In this document: piece by piece, positions 1 to 7,863 of the stretch | How positions within the stretch are numbered: position 1 is the stretch's first letter | How the letters are laid out: each line of letters begins with the position of its first letter | Assembly (NCBI GenBank): GCA_025360665.1 | Contig: JANYBU010000053.1 | Location: 1-17,104 of the forward strand | From: Nitrospira sp. | GTDB taxonomy: Bacteria > Nitrospirota > Nitrospiria > Nitrospirales > Nitrospiraceae | Length of the DNA stretch: 17,104 nt | Reading direction: 5' to 3' | Position numbers and translations under genes: made by a program | The notes under the pieces: model-generated | Told to the model about the DNA's origin: nothing | The model's database searches: none | The model's input: only the letters and a program-made list of their open reading frames with translations

Positions 1-78
1 CCGCATTCGAGCCTGGACAAGCAAACACCGGATGAGGCGTATGCCGTGATGCTGCCGACGGGTAAACTGGCAGCGTAA
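1..78 (+). CDS. IS3-family transposase, C-terminal end (partial)
   Basis: Frame 1 is open from the window edge and ends at TAA 76-78, giving 25 residues that begin PHSSLDKQTPDEAY. That is the hallmark C-terminus of the IS3-family OrfB transposase (DDE integrase-core fold), where an R-P-H-S-x-L-x-x-x-T-P-x-E-A-Y stretch closes the domain. The rest of the gene lies upstream of the window, so I cannot tell whether the element is intact. The family moves DNA by a copy-out/paste-in route through a circular intermediate. An IS-end-like sequence follows the stop, which supports this assignment. Confidence 0.85.
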   Translation, partial: PHSSLDKQTPDEAYAVMLPTGKLAA

Positions 79-100
79 GCATCAGCAGAGACGCCACTTA

Positions 101-141
101 CAAAGCTCGGCCGGCTGTTCAAACGAATGGGGCCACTTCTA
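101..141 (+). repeat. Right terminal inverted repeat of the IS3-family element (probable)
   Basis: About 20-60 bp after the transposase stop lies a sequence ending CAAACGAATGGGGCCACTTC (120-139). Several IS3-family groups have ends resembling GTCCAAxxxATGGGGTCCACT, so this is probably the right end and 141 or so is the boundary with chromosomal DNA. The left end and the target-site duplication are outside the window, so the exact edge is an estimate. Confidence 0.5.
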
Positions 142-157
142 ACCATCTACGTGATAC

Positions 158-186
158 TTGACGATGAATGAGAATCGGCTGAGAAT
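158..186 (+). promoter_or_regulatory. Possible promoter for the DUF2235 gene
   Basis: TTGACG (158-163) and GAGAAT (181-186) are separated by 17 bp. The -35 matches consensus in five of six positions but the -10 lacks its first T, so this is weak. An imperfect inverted repeat (164-175 against 202-214, ATGAATGAGAAT and ATTCGTTATTCAT) overlaps it and could be an operator or a leader hairpin. It lies just inside the putative IS boundary. Confidence 0.3.
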
Positions 187-264
187 GCGCCGCACTGGTG
201 TATTCGTTATTCATTTGGCCAACTGATCATCGCACTTGACTTTTCCCTCCCAAAGGAGATGGCT

Positions 265-1419
265 ATGCCCAAGAACATCGTATTTTGTGCCGATGGGACA
301 TGGAACAATCCGAACGAAGACGAAAACGCCGATCGTACTCCGGATCCGACGAACGTCTACAAGCTGTTTCTGAGCTTGGATGGCACGCTCTCCGTGGACA
401 GCTTGCGCGAGGCAGATGAGCAGGAAAAGGAATTGATCACGGATGGCAACACCCAACAGATCGCCAAGTACATTCATGGCGTGGGAGATTCCCGTAATCC
501 GATCATCAAATTGCTGGGTGGAGCGTTCGGGGTCGGTGTGATTGCTCGCGTGGTGCGGGGCTATACATATATTTCCAGAAATTATGAGCCGGGAGCAAAC
601 ATTGTCATCTTAGGCTTCAGCCGCGGGGCCTACACAGCGCGTGCGTTGGCAGGACTGATCGTCTCGCAGGGGTTATTGGCCCCATCGCTCACTCAGGACA
701 AGGAATTGGCCTACCGGCGAGGTGCGGAGGCCTGGTATCGCTATCGCAATGCGACCATAACGAGCTCGATCAATCTGGCCCGTCTGGCAGAGATCGCTGC
801 CGATCTTCCCGCGTTTGTGTCACAACGAAAGCTCAACGACCACGACTTGGTTCCCGTCGACCGTATTGAGGCGGTGGGGGTATGGGATACCGTGGGCGCA
901 ATGGGTGTGCCTGATTATGTCGGCAAAGGAAAGCGTGTGGACGCCTTCAAGTTTGCGAACCTGAAGCTGAGTCAAAAGGTAAGTCATGGCTTTCATGCTG
1001 TCGCACTGGACGAGTGGCGCAACGATTTCGCACCAACTCTGTGGGACCCCGCCGCCAATGTCACGCAGGTGCTGTTCCCCGGCGCACATTGCGATGTCGG
1101 TGGCGGGTATCCCATGACCAACGATGAGAGCGGGCTCTCGGACTGTGCCTTGAAGTGGATGATCGATCAGCTCTCCAACGTCGGCGTCCTCTTCTCCTTC
1201 GTGCAAGCGTACCCGATCAAGCCAAATCCCAATGGAGTGGCCCATCAGCCATGGGCCCACCTGCCGTTTACCCTTCCCGGTGTTCTGCTAGGACCAAGAA
1301 AGTTTCCGAGGGGGCTACCCCAGGATCCGTCGATCGCAGCAAGGATGGCTGCCGGCAACGTGGTTCCCGAGCCAGGCGAAGCCCCGGCTCCCTATGCACC
1401 GAAGAATCGACCTGAGTAG
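265..1419 (+). CDS. DUF2235-domain alpha/beta hydrolase (Tle1-like fold)
   Basis: The 384-residue protein begins MPKNIVFCADGTWNN, the usual opening of DUF2235 proteins. The nucleophile elbow G-F-S-R-G is at residues 117-121 (Ser119), followed by AYTARALAG. A GVWDTVGAMG block (Asp208) and FPGAHCDVGGGY (His275) supply the other expected members of a Ser-Asp-His triad. DUF2235 is the catalytic fold of type VI phospholipase effectors of the Tle1 group, but many members are stand-alone hydrolases of unknown substrate. No VgrG, PAAR, Tsi-like immunity gene or signal peptide is visible here, so an effector role is not supported. I start at 265 rather than the in-frame ATG at 259 because GGAG (255-258) abuts 259 but lies six bases from 265. 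It sits just inside an IS end, which suggests an accessory gene. Confidence 0.85.
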   Translation: MPKNIVFCADGTWNNPNEDENADRTPDPTNVYKLFLSLDGTLSVDSLREADEQEKELITDGNTQQIAKYIHGVGDSRNPIIKLLGGAFGVGVIARVVRGYTYISRNYEPGANIVILGFSRGAYTARALAGLIVSQGLLAPSLTQDKELAYRRGAEAWYRYRNATITSSINLARLAEIAADLPAFVSQRKLNDHDLVPVDRIEAVGVWDTVGAMGVPDYVGKGKRVDAFKFANLKLSQKVSHGFHAVALDEWRNDFAPTLWDPAANVTQVLFPGAHCDVGGGYPMTNDESGLSDCALKWMIDQLSNVGVLFSFVQAYPIKPNPNGVAHQPWAHLPFTLPGVLLGPRKFPRGLPQDPSIAARMAAGNVVPEPGEAPAPYAPKNRPE

Positions 1420-1553
1420 AGGGTAGAGCATCAGACCTGCAGTCCGCAGTCATGTGGTGCGGGCTGCAGCGTCAGACCACAAGCATACCGGTGTTTCTCA
1501 CGCGACCCTGCCAGGTGGTATATGACGAGTTCGATGAGTCGGCCGAACATGTT

Positions 1554-1607
1554 GCCCAACAATTCGTATCAACCGATGTCGCCGCTAACGCGGCACCGCG
1601 GCTGAGC
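1554..1607 (+). other. attC-like integron recombination-site relic
   Basis: The left end reads GCCCAAC (1554-1560), which fits the attC R'' consensus RYYYAAC, followed by AATTC as in the aadA-type sites. An imperfect hairpin comes next, with a perfect core GCCGC (1581-1585), loop TAAC, GCGGC (1590-1594) and the outer pairing segments ACCG and CGGCT. It resembles a remembered aadA attC through the central hairpin. A right core GTTRRRY is not found at the expected place (after about 1607), so if this was an attC it has decayed. It lies 134 bp after the DUF2235 stop. The rest of 1420-1705 shows no gene; a small hairpin at 1654-1668 (TTCCTT, GGG, AAGGAA) has no T run. Confidence 0.35.
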
Positions 1608-1705
1608 TTCGCCGCCCGCAAAGCAGAATTTGTAAAGAACTTCTGGCCTCTCGTTCCTTGGGAAGGAAGCTTCACTGGAAATACTTCAGGAAGAGACCCG
1701 GTTTG

Positions 1706-3010
1706 TCAGAGCCGTTTGCCGTACTTTTGCTCGTGAAGCTTTTTGGCGCTGACGATCCACTTGTCCCGTTTGATGCGATCGGGAGCGGTGTCGAGTTGGT
1801 CCGCAATCTGTTGCAGCGTGGTCGCATCCCACTGTGCGACCTGCTGGAAGGTCACGATGCCCAGCTTGTTGAGCACCCGTTCGAACGCCGGTCCGATGCC
1901 GCGGATCTCTTTGAGGTCGTCTTTTGGTTGCGCCGTTGACGGCTTGGTCTGTCCGATCAGAAGACTCAGTTGATTCCCGGACGGCTGGACCGGATGGGGA
2001 GCGACGCCGCCGTCTGTGCGAATCTGGAGTGCGGCCCGGACTTCGACAAGCCGCTTCCTCAGGCGACTGATCTCTTCTTCCTTTTCGTCGACCATCTTGG
2101 CTTGGTCTGCTATCTCCCTCTGAACGGATTCGAAGGCATCGATGTGTCGCTGCAGGGTGGCGATGTGATTGTTTTTTTCCCTCAGCCGTTGCTCGTGGAG
2201 GGTGAGCTGGGCTTGGAGATCGTCAGCCCGCGTACATATTTTCTGAGATCTGGCCGTTTCGGCTGTTGCCTGCTGGACAGCCTGGGTGTATTTGGCTTTC
2301 CAGGAATCGCCAGCCGCTTCTCGTTCTGTCAGCTGCTGATGGAGCTGTTCGAATTCGCCGATGCGCTGGTCTCGCTCGGCCAGCTGTCGCTCGACTTCAT
2401 GGAGCGCGGTTCGGTGCTGCGTATCCCGTTCACTGAGCTGCACTTCGAGCCAATGGACCCGGCCTTGTGCCGGCTCCAATTCCTGGATTCGCGTGCGAAG
2501 TCGATCGATGTCTGTATTATGATGCTCCTGCGAGGGGAGTAGCTCCTGTTCCTTGAGGATCAGTGCCTGTTGAGCGGCTTGGCACGCATCGTTGGATTGC
2601 TGAAGTTCTTGCGCCCGGGCGATAGTCGAGGCCTCGCTGTCGCTGACGCGCACGAGGAGTGCGGCCTGTCCGGATTCCAATGCCGATAGCCGCTGCCTCG
2701 TCGCAGCCAATTCTTCCTGCAGCGCATGGATGCGTTCGTGGCGCGAGGAGAGTTCCTCCTGGGTAGATTGGTGGAGCGCCTCCGATTCGATCACCTTGCT
2801 TTCGAGAATCTGCATCGCTTCGGCCTGGACTTTCAGCTCATACTGCACCTTCTCCAGCGTCTGTCCCTTGAGTCGCAGGGTAGCGGTGACATCCATGAGC
2901 TGTTGTGTGAGTGGGGCGGCGGACAGGTGCCGCAGTAGCCATCCGACCGCGCCGCCGATTCCTGCCGCGACGAGGAGACATCCCAGCATCTGGCCGATGA
3001 GCATGGTCAT
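1706..3010 (-). CDS. Membrane-anchored coiled-coil protein with C-terminal H3TH (helix-hairpin-helix) domain
   Basis: The 434-residue protein has one hydrophobic segment at about residues 4-26, then a long Gln/Glu/Arg-rich coiled-coil region (about 30-310), a linker, and a compact C-terminal domain from about 364 that opens with DLKEIRGIGPAFERVLNKLG. That domain is typical of the group annotated as 'flap endonuclease-1-like, H3TH' or DUF4332: a G-I-G-P hairpin used for non-specific nucleic-acid or protein contact. I see no nuclease active-site acidic cluster, so the 'nuclease' label should not be read as activity. The ATG overlaps the upstream gene's TGA (ATGA at 3007-3010) and an AAAGGAG lies about 10 bases upstream, so the two are translationally coupled. 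Function unknown; an envelope-tethered scaffold is my inference. Confidence 0.75.
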   Translation of the reverse strand: MTMLIGQMLGCLLVAAGIGGAVGWLLRHLSAAPLTQQLMDVTATLRLKGQTLEKVQYELKVQAEAMQILESKVIESEALHQSTQEELSSRHERIHALQEELAATRQRLSALESGQAALLVRVSDSEASTIARAQELQQSNDACQAAQQALILKEQELLPSQEHHNTDIDRLRTRIQELEPAQGRVHWLEVQLSERDTQHRTALHEVERQLAERDQRIGEFEQLHQQLTEREAAGDSWKAKYTQAVQQATAETARSQKICTRADDLQAQLTLHEQRLREKNNHIATLQRHIDAFESVQREIADQAKMVDEKEEEISRLRKRLVEVRAALQIRTDGGVAPHPVQPSGNQLSLLIGQTKPSTAQPKDDLKEIRGIGPAFERVLNKLGIVTFQQVAQWDATTLQQIADQLDTAPDRIKRDKWIVSAKKLHEQKYGKRL

Positions 3011-3867
3011 AGGTCACCAACTCCTTTCACGCGTAATTCGATCCGACGGTTATGCTGGAGGCCGGCCCGAGTCTGCGCCACCGACAGCGGCCGTGAGGCG
3101 CCATAGCCGACGGCGGTGAACTGGTTGGTCAGGCCGTGGCTGATAAAATAGTGCCGCACGGCTTCTGCGCGGCGGCGGCTGAGTTGAAGATTATAGTCCG
3201 GTGCGCCGTACTGGTCCGTATGACCGCCAATCTCAATGGCCGTGTGAGGGGCTCGATGTAACAGGATGATCAGCTGGTCCAACGTAGCGCGACTACGGGG
3301 GGGCATCGTCATGGTATTCGATTCAAACTCGATGGAGGCGTGCGACAGGATCTCATTCAACTTCTTCTGGAGCGACGGTGAGGGAGCCGGGAGCGGAGCC
3401 GCCAGAATATGATCTTCCAGCTCGAGCCCCGTCTGCGCAAGAGGGGCAATCTCTCGCAGCATGGTGGCTTTGGCACGATCGTTGTCGACCCGGCCGCTGA
3501 GGACAATCGTGCGACCGTCGATGATGATGGAGCCACGTTCTGTCATATGCCCTAAGATGGGGAGGACCTTGGAAACATTGGCTGCCCAGGCTGCCGGTCC
3601 CACTCTCGGATCCACCGCCAACTGATCGACCACGCGACCAGGCGTTGCTCCATACAGTTCTTGGGCTCGCTGAAGGATTGTGGCCTTGCTGGTCTCACTG
3701 GGGAGCGAGCCACGGAGGGTCAGGGTCCCTTGTTCCAACCGCGCATGAAATGTCGCTGGGGTAGGGGGGATCGATGCAGTTGGCAATGGAAGGTGGCGCG
3801 GGATGCAGACTACGGCAAGAAGAGCAAGTCCGATAGCGCCTGCGCCTAGAATCGCTCTGCGCATCAT
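3007..3867 (-). CDS. OmpA-family envelope protein with BON-like repeats (ArfA-like layout)
   Basis: The 286-residue protein has an N-terminal hydrophobic segment (about 5-22) that is either a signal anchor or a signal peptide. Two BON-like stretches follow (about 40-110 and 112-160; LTLRGSLPSETSKATILQRA and IVLSGRVDNDRAKATMLREI). The OmpA C-terminal peptidoglycan-binding domain occupies about 170-283. Its signature is clear: IEIGGHTDQYGAPDYNLQLS followed by RRRAEAVRHYF, including the Asp and Arg expected to hold diaminopimelate, and a final NRRIEL. The layout TM-BON-BON-OmpA resembles mycobacterial ArfA and related proteins. It likely ties peptidoglycan to the membrane or to its partner, the coupled coiled-coil/H3TH gene downstream. 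SD is weak (GAGAG). Confidence 0.8.
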   Translation of the reverse strand: MMRRAILGAGAIGLALLAVVCIPRHLPLPTASIPPTPATFHARLEQGTLTLRGSLPSETSKATILQRAQELYGATPGRVVDQLAVDPRVGPAAWAANVSKVLPILGHMTERGSIIIDGRTIVLSGRVDNDRAKATMLREIAPLAQTGLELEDHILAAPLPAPSPSLQKKLNEILSHASIEFESNTMTMPPRSRATLDQLIILLHRAPHTAIEIGGHTDQYGAPDYNLQLSRRRAEAVRHYFISHGLTNQFTAVGYGASRPLSVAQTRAGLQHNRRIELRVKGVGDL

Positions 3868-4032
3868 GAATCAACTCTCGAGCGGAAGGTGGCTGATAGG
3901 CTCTTGTGACCCTACCATACTGCGTGGGCTCATGCCAGACAGGATTTGTGGGCCGATCCCGCATGATCCTAGCGGGGTGGCCCGGGGTGAGATGGATGTA
4001 TTGGTCTTCGATGCGTGGGGATTTCATCCCCC

Positions 4033-4061
4033 TTGTAAGGAGGATATTCATTTGTTATTCT
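4033..4061 (+). promoter_or_regulatory. purH: Possible purH promoter
   Basis: TTGTAA (4033-4038), a 17-bp spacer and TATTCT (4056-4061) fit a weak sigma-70 promoter (four of six matches in each hexamer), giving a leader of about 50 bases before purH. Just upstream is a perfect hairpin GGGGAT-TTC-ATCCCC (4017-4031). The 250-bp gap 3868-4117 lies between divergent genes and must hold promoters for both; I see no clear one for the leftward ompA-type gene. Confidence 0.3.
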
Positions 4062-4117
4062 TCGCCGCGCCTTCCGACTCACGCAACATCTCTCGATCGT
4101 CTTCCAAGGAGTGATCT

Positions 4118-5671
4118 ATGGCCGGCATCAAGCGGGCACTCATCAGCGTGTCAGACAAGACCGGTGTGCTGGAAATGGCGAAAGGGCTCGAGGCGCTTGG
4201 GGCCGAGATCCTTTCGACCGGAGGAACGGCAAAAGCCTTGCGAGAGGCCGGTGTGAAGGTGACCGATGTGGCAGCCTACACAGGCTCACCGGAAATTCTC
4301 GACGGCCGTGTCAAAACACTGCACCCCAAGATTCATGGCGGCTTACTGGGACGGCGTTCAGTGCCTGCCCATGTCGAGCAGATGGAGAAGCAGGGAATTG
4401 GGCCGATCGATGTGGTCGTGGTCAACCTCTATCCGTTCGAGGCGACGATTTCGAAACCCCACTGTTCCTTTGAAGAGGCCATCGAAAATATCGATATCGG
4501 CGGGCCGTCGATGCTGCGCTCTGCCGCCAAAAACCACGAAGATGTCCTGGTGGTCGTGGACCCGACGGACTACCAACGCGTACTCGATGCGGCGAAGGCC
4601 GGAACGGTGTCGCATGAGTTACGGCGCGAGTTGGCGTTGAAGGTGTTTCAACACACGGCGCGCTACGACAGTCTGATCGCCGGGTATCTCGAAAAGCAGG
4701 TGCAAGGCAGCGAGGTCAAGTTTCCAAAAATATTGTCCTTGCAGTTCGAACGTGCAGAGATGCTCCGCTATGGGGAAAACCCGCATCAGCAAGGGGCCTT
4801 CTATCGAGAGCTACATCCCTCCGAACCATCCGTATCGCGGGGGAAGATCCTGCACGGCAAGGCGATGTCGTATAACAATTTCCTGGACGCGAATTCGGCC
4901 CTCGAGCTGGCGAAAGAGTATGCCGAGATTGCCGTGGCTATTATCAAACACAACAATCCCTGCGGCGTGGCACTGGGTGCGACCCCGGTCGAGGCCTATG
5001 TAAAAGCTCGGGAGACCGATCCTATCTCGGCGTTCGGCGGCGTGATTGCGTTCAATCGTCCCGTGGATCTGGCCGCGGCGAAGGAAATCACTTCCACGTT
5101 TGTGGAAGTGGTCATTGCGCCTGGATTTGCGGACGACGCACTCACGGAATTGAAGCGCAAGAAAGATCTTCGTTTGCTCGATGTCGGACCGCTCACGAAC
5201 GTGAAGCAAGAAGGCTTCGATCTCAAGAAATTGGTGGGTGGCTTGATCGTACAGGATCGGGATCTCGGTGTCTTGACCGATCTGAAAACGCTCAACGTGC
5301 CGACCCTGCGCAAACCGACGGACGAGGAGTATGCGGCCTGCGCGTTTGCCTGGAAGGTCTGCAAACACGTGAAGTCGAACGCGATCGTCTATGCGAAGCC
5401 TGGGCAGACGGTGGGAATCGGCGCCGGCCAAATGAGTCGGGTCGATTCGGTGAAGCTTGCGGTGATGAAAGCCCAGATGCCGATCAAGGGATGCGTGATG
5501 GCGTCGGATGCGTTCTTCCCGTTCCGGGATGGATTAGATGCCGCCGCGCAAGCGGGGATCACGGCGGTCATTCAGCCGGGCGGCTCGATTCGCGATGCCG
5601 AAATTGTCAAAGCCGCAGATGAACAGGGGTTGACAATGATTCTCACGGGCATGCGCCACTTCCGCCACTAA
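4118..5671 (+). CDS. purH: Bifunctional AICAR formyltransferase / IMP cyclohydrolase
   Basis: PurH performs the last two steps of de novo purine synthesis in the cytoplasm: it formylates AICAR with 10-formyl-tetrahydrofolate and then cyclises FAICAR to IMP. The 517 residues match the family's usual length. The N-terminal MGS-like cyclohydrolase domain runs from the start (RALISVSDKTG, then ILSTGGTA, then GRVKTLHPKIHGGLL) to about residue 150. The transformylase domain follows, with the folate/AICAR-site IIKHNNPCGVA (Lys277, His278), DPISAFGGV, SDAFFPFRDG and the closing MRHFRH. AAGGAG (4106-4111) sits six bases before the ATG. It heads a rightward cluster with purD, but a 162-bp palindromic repeat begins almost directly after its TAA and separates the two. 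Confidence 0.97.
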   Translation: MAGIKRALISVSDKTGVLEMAKGLEALGAEILSTGGTAKALREAGVKVTDVAAYTGSPEILDGRVKTLHPKIHGGLLGRRSVPAHVEQMEKQGIGPIDVVVVNLYPFEATISKPHCSFEEAIENIDIGGPSMLRSAAKNHEDVLVVVDPTDYQRVLDAAKAGTVSHELRRELALKVFQHTARYDSLIAGYLEKQVQGSEVKFPKILSLQFERAEMLRYGENPHQQGAFYRELHPSEPSVSRGKILHGKAMSYNNFLDANSALELAKEYAEIAVAIIKHNNPCGVALGATPVEAYVKARETDPISAFGGVIAFNRPVDLAAAKEITSTFVEVVIAPGFADDALTELKRKKDLRLLDVGPLTNVKQEGFDLKKLVGGLIVQDRDLGVLTDLKTLNVPTLRKPTDEEYAACAFAWKVCKHVKSNAIVYAKPGQTVGIGAGQMSRVDSVKLAVMKAQMPIKGCVMASDAFFPFRDGLDAAAQAGITAVIQPGGSIRDAEIVKAADEQGLTMILTGMRHFRH

Positions 5672-5672
5672 C

Positions 5673-5834
5673 GGATGTTGAAACGACTCTCCAGCGTCGT
5701 TCTCGGCTTGGCAAAATCCTCAACGGAGCCCATAGGGAAAGGAGCTGATCCCAGCTCAGAGCGGGCGGGTGAGTAGGCTACGCCTCCGGTTTTACCTTCG
5801 CCTGCGGCCGTGCTGGAAAGCCGTTTGAACATCC
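5673..5834. repeat. 162-bp palindromic dispersed-type repeat between purH and purD
   Basis: The ends are near-perfect inverted repeats of 23 bp: 5673-5695 starts GGATGTTGAAACG and ends CCAGC, and 5812-5834 read in reverse starts GGATGTTCAAACG and ends CCAGC, agreeing at about 20 of 23 positions. The inside also has pairing tracts (for example CCTCAACGG about 5716 and CGCCTCCGG about 5781). No ORF is present. The left end resembles the 24-bp motifs at 8786 and 14737, so I read it as a full, diverged copy of a family of which those are partial copies. It starts two bases after the purH stop codon and fills most of the gap to purD. Confidence 0.7.
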
Positions 5835-5867
5835 TCCGAAGAAAGGCTTCAAGCTGAAGGGTCTCCC

Positions 5868-7142
5868 GTGAAAATCCTAGTCGTTGGCAGTGGTGGACGC
5901 GAGCACGCTATGGTGTGGAAGCTCGCGCAAAGTCCCCGCAAGCCTACGCTCTACTGCGCGCCCGGCAATGCAGGGATCGAATCGCTCGCGACCTGCGTGC
6001 CGGTCAAAGCCGACGACATTACCGGGCTGAAAACATTCGTGGAGTCGGAGCAGATTGATCTGACGGTCGTAGGGCCGGAAGCCCCGCTTGCGTTGGGCAT
6101 TGTCGACGAATTTCGCAAATCCAAGCTCAAAATATTTGGACCGACGAAGGGTGCCGCACGCATCGAAGCCAGCAAAACTTTTTCCAAAGAGATCATGGCC
6201 AGCGCGAAGATTCTCACGGCAAAGGCGCAAAGTTTCGATCGGGTTGCTTCAGCCTTAGCCTATCTCGATCAGCATGAGCTTCCCGTGGTGGTGAAGGCGG
6301 ATGGATTGGCGCAGGGAAAGGGTGTGGTGGTTGCGACGACCCGTGAGGAGGCGACACAGGCCGTCCGCGATTCGATGGAGCATGCGGTATTTGGTCAGGC
6401 CGGTCAGCGCGTGCTGATCGAACAGTTTCTTGACGGTGAGGAACTGACCATCATGGCCTTCACGGATGGCCGGACGGTGGTACCGATGCTGCCGGCGCAA
6501 GATCATAAGCGAGTTGGAGATGGCGATACGGGGCCCAATACCGGGGGCATGGGAGCCTATTGTCCTGCGCCGCTCGGCACCATGGCGTTGCGCGAGCAGG
6601 TTACCCGGCAGGTCCTGTACCCCGCCGTCGAAGCTTTGTCTCGCATGGGCTGTCCATTTCAGGGAGTTTTGTACACCGGGCTCATGATTGTGAAAGGCAC
6701 GCCGTACGTCTTGGAGTTCAATGCCCGGATGGGGGATCCGGAAACGCAAGTCGTGCTCCCGTTGCTCAAGACCGATTTGTTGGAGGTGATGGAGGCTGTG
6801 GTTGAACATCGACTCGATCAGCTCTCCGTGCACTGGCATGATGAGACTGCGGTCTGTGTTGTCATGACGTCGGGAGGCTATCCCGGTGCCTACCAGACTG
6901 GCCTCGCGATTCACGGGTTGCCGACCATGACCGATGAGAGGGCCGTGGTGTTTCATGCAGGGACGGAACGAAAAGGTACCGAGGTGGTGACGGCCGGGGG
7001 TCGGGTGCTGGGAATTACGGGACGCGGAAAGACCCTGGCAGACGCGCAAGCGGAAGCCTATCGCGTGACCCGGTCGATATTATTTGAAGGTTCTCAATAT
7101 CGAACGGATATTGCGCATCGTGCGTTCGCACGTCACGTGTAA
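5868..7142 (+). CDS. purD: Phosphoribosylamine-glycine ligase (GARS)
   Basis: PurD is the ATP-grasp ligase that joins phosphoribosylamine and glycine to make GAR, the second step of purine synthesis. The 424 residues match the family length. Visible signatures are the N-terminal VVGSGGREHAM, the ATP-grasp lid VVVKADGLAQGKGVVVA, GEELTIMAFTDG, the GARS signature GPNTGGMGAYCPAP from residue 222, and the metal/ATP site LEFNARMGDPETQ. The start is a GTG (5868-5870) with GAAGG seven bases upstream (5856-5860); the next residues KILVVGSGG fit the family start. It lies in the same direction as purH but about 196 bp away across a palindromic repeat, so coexpression from purH is possible but not assured. 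tsaC follows after six bases. Confidence 0.97.
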   Translation: MKILVVGSGGREHAMVWKLAQSPRKPTLYCAPGNAGIESLATCVPVKADDITGLKTFVESEQIDLTVVGPEAPLALGIVDEFRKSKLKIFGPTKGAARIEASKTFSKEIMASAKILTAKAQSFDRVASALAYLDQHELPVVVKADGLAQGKGVVVATTREEATQAVRDSMEHAVFGQAGQRVLIEQFLDGEELTIMAFTDGRTVVPMLPAQDHKRVGDGDTGPNTGGMGAYCPAPLGTMALREQVTRQVLYPAVEALSRMGCPFQGVLYTGLMIVKGTPYVLEFNARMGDPETQVVLPLLKTDLLEVMEAVVEHRLDQLSVHWHDETAVCVVMTSGGYPGAYQTGLAIHGLPTMTDERAVVFHAGTERKGTEVVTAGGRVLGITGRGKTLADAQAEAYRVTRSILFEGSQYRTDIAHRAFARHV

Positions 7143-7148
7143 CGCAGC

Positions 7149-7826
7149 ATGGGACTGATGGTTCCTGCCATGGCAACGATCGAGTGCTACTCGGCTTCCA
7201 CCGTCACGGTGCTTGCTGGCCGGATGCGCCACGTGCTCGAAGAGAGCGGGCTTATCGCCTTGCCGACGGAAAGTTTCTACGGGCTTGCCGTGGCCCCATT
7301 CGACGAACAGGCGCTCGCCAGATTGTGGCAGGTCAAAGGCCGATCGGAGGGAAAACCGATTCTCGTTCTGATCGGGGAAAGGCCTCAGTTGGAGCCGCTC
7401 GTTCGAAGTATCCCCCCAGCGGCCACCGTATTGATGAACGCCTTCTGGCCCGGGCCTCTCACGATCGTCTTCCCCGCAGGGGTTGGACTCACCGATGCGG
7501 TGACTGCAGGAACCGGTTCTGTCGGCATTCGTCTCAGTGCCTGGCAGCCGCTGGTTGATCTCTTGCGCCGAGTCGGGCCGGTGACCGGCACCAGTGCGAA
7601 TCGTGAAGGCCTACAGCCGCCCAGCACGGCCGAAGAGGTCCAGCACGGTCTTGGCGACATGATCGATTTGATCATTGATGCTGGACCGACTCCCGGCGGG
7701 CGACCGTCCACCGTCATCGACGTACGGGGCCCGATCCGAATCATTCGCGATGGAGCGATCGAACGAGGTGCCATCGCGGTGCAGTTGGCCGCTCACGGCC
7801 TGCATCTCGACGCAGATAGTCGGTGA
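7149..7826 (+). CDS. tsaC: L-threonylcarbamoyladenylate synthase (TsaC/Sua5/YrdC family)
   Basis: This enzyme makes threonylcarbamoyl-AMP from threonine, bicarbonate and ATP, the first step toward t6A37 in tRNAs that read ANN codons. The YrdC domain is complete: IALPTESFYGLAV (usual form PTETVYGLG), KGRSEGKPILVLI, FWPGPLTIVF, TGSVGIRLS, TGTSANREG and GRPSTVIDV. The 225 residues fit the short TsaC form, with no room for the Sua5 C-terminal domain. It begins six bases after purD, so the two are very likely cotranscribed. The start is uncertain: ATGs at 7149, 7158 and 7170 are all in frame, none has a good Shine-Dalgarno, and translation may be coupled to purD termination. Confidence 0.93.
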   Translation: MGLMVPAMATIECYSASTVTVLAGRMRHVLEESGLIALPTESFYGLAVAPFDEQALARLWQVKGRSEGKPILVLIGERPQLEPLVRSIPPAATVLMNAFWPGPLTIVFPAGVGLTDAVTAGTGSVGIRLSAWQPLVDLLRRVGPVTGTSANREGLQPPSTAEEVQHGLGDMIDLIIDAGPTPGGRPSTVIDVRGPIRIIRDGAIERGAIAVQLAAHGLHLDADSR

Positions 7827-7863
7827 AGTCGATTGTATCGTTCACACTGGAAGGAGAATGCCG

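Noticed and set aside
265..1419. DUF2235 gene as part of a type VI secretion effector-immunity module.
   Set aside because: No VgrG, PAAR, adaptor or immunity-like gene lies beside it, and the protein lacks the extra C-terminal region of Tle1 effectors.
1654..1668. TTCCTT-GGG-AAGGAA hairpin as a bidirectional terminator between convergent genes.
   Set aside because: Position is suitable, but the stem is only six pairs and no adjacent T or A run is present.
1970..2542. A 190-residue rightward frame within the H3TH coiled-coil gene.
   Set aside because: It lies wholly antisense to a well-supported gene, shows no domain, and has no ribosome site; such frames are common opposite GC-rich coding DNA.
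4017..4031. GGGGAT-TTC-ATCCCC hairpin as a terminator upstream of purH.
   Set aside because: No T run on either strand and it lies between divergent starts; a small regulatory hairpin is possible but not supported.
4052..4114. TTG-started 20-codon frame after AAGGAGG, ending inside the purH Shine-Dalgarno, as a purH leader peptide.
   Set aside because: The ribosome-site spacing is good, but TTG is a rare start, the peptide has no codon bias for purine-linked residues, and the most likely promoter places the transcript start after this TTG.
6255..7049. A 264-residue leftward frame opposite purD.
   Set aside because: Shadow of purD, whose motifs are complete on the other strand.
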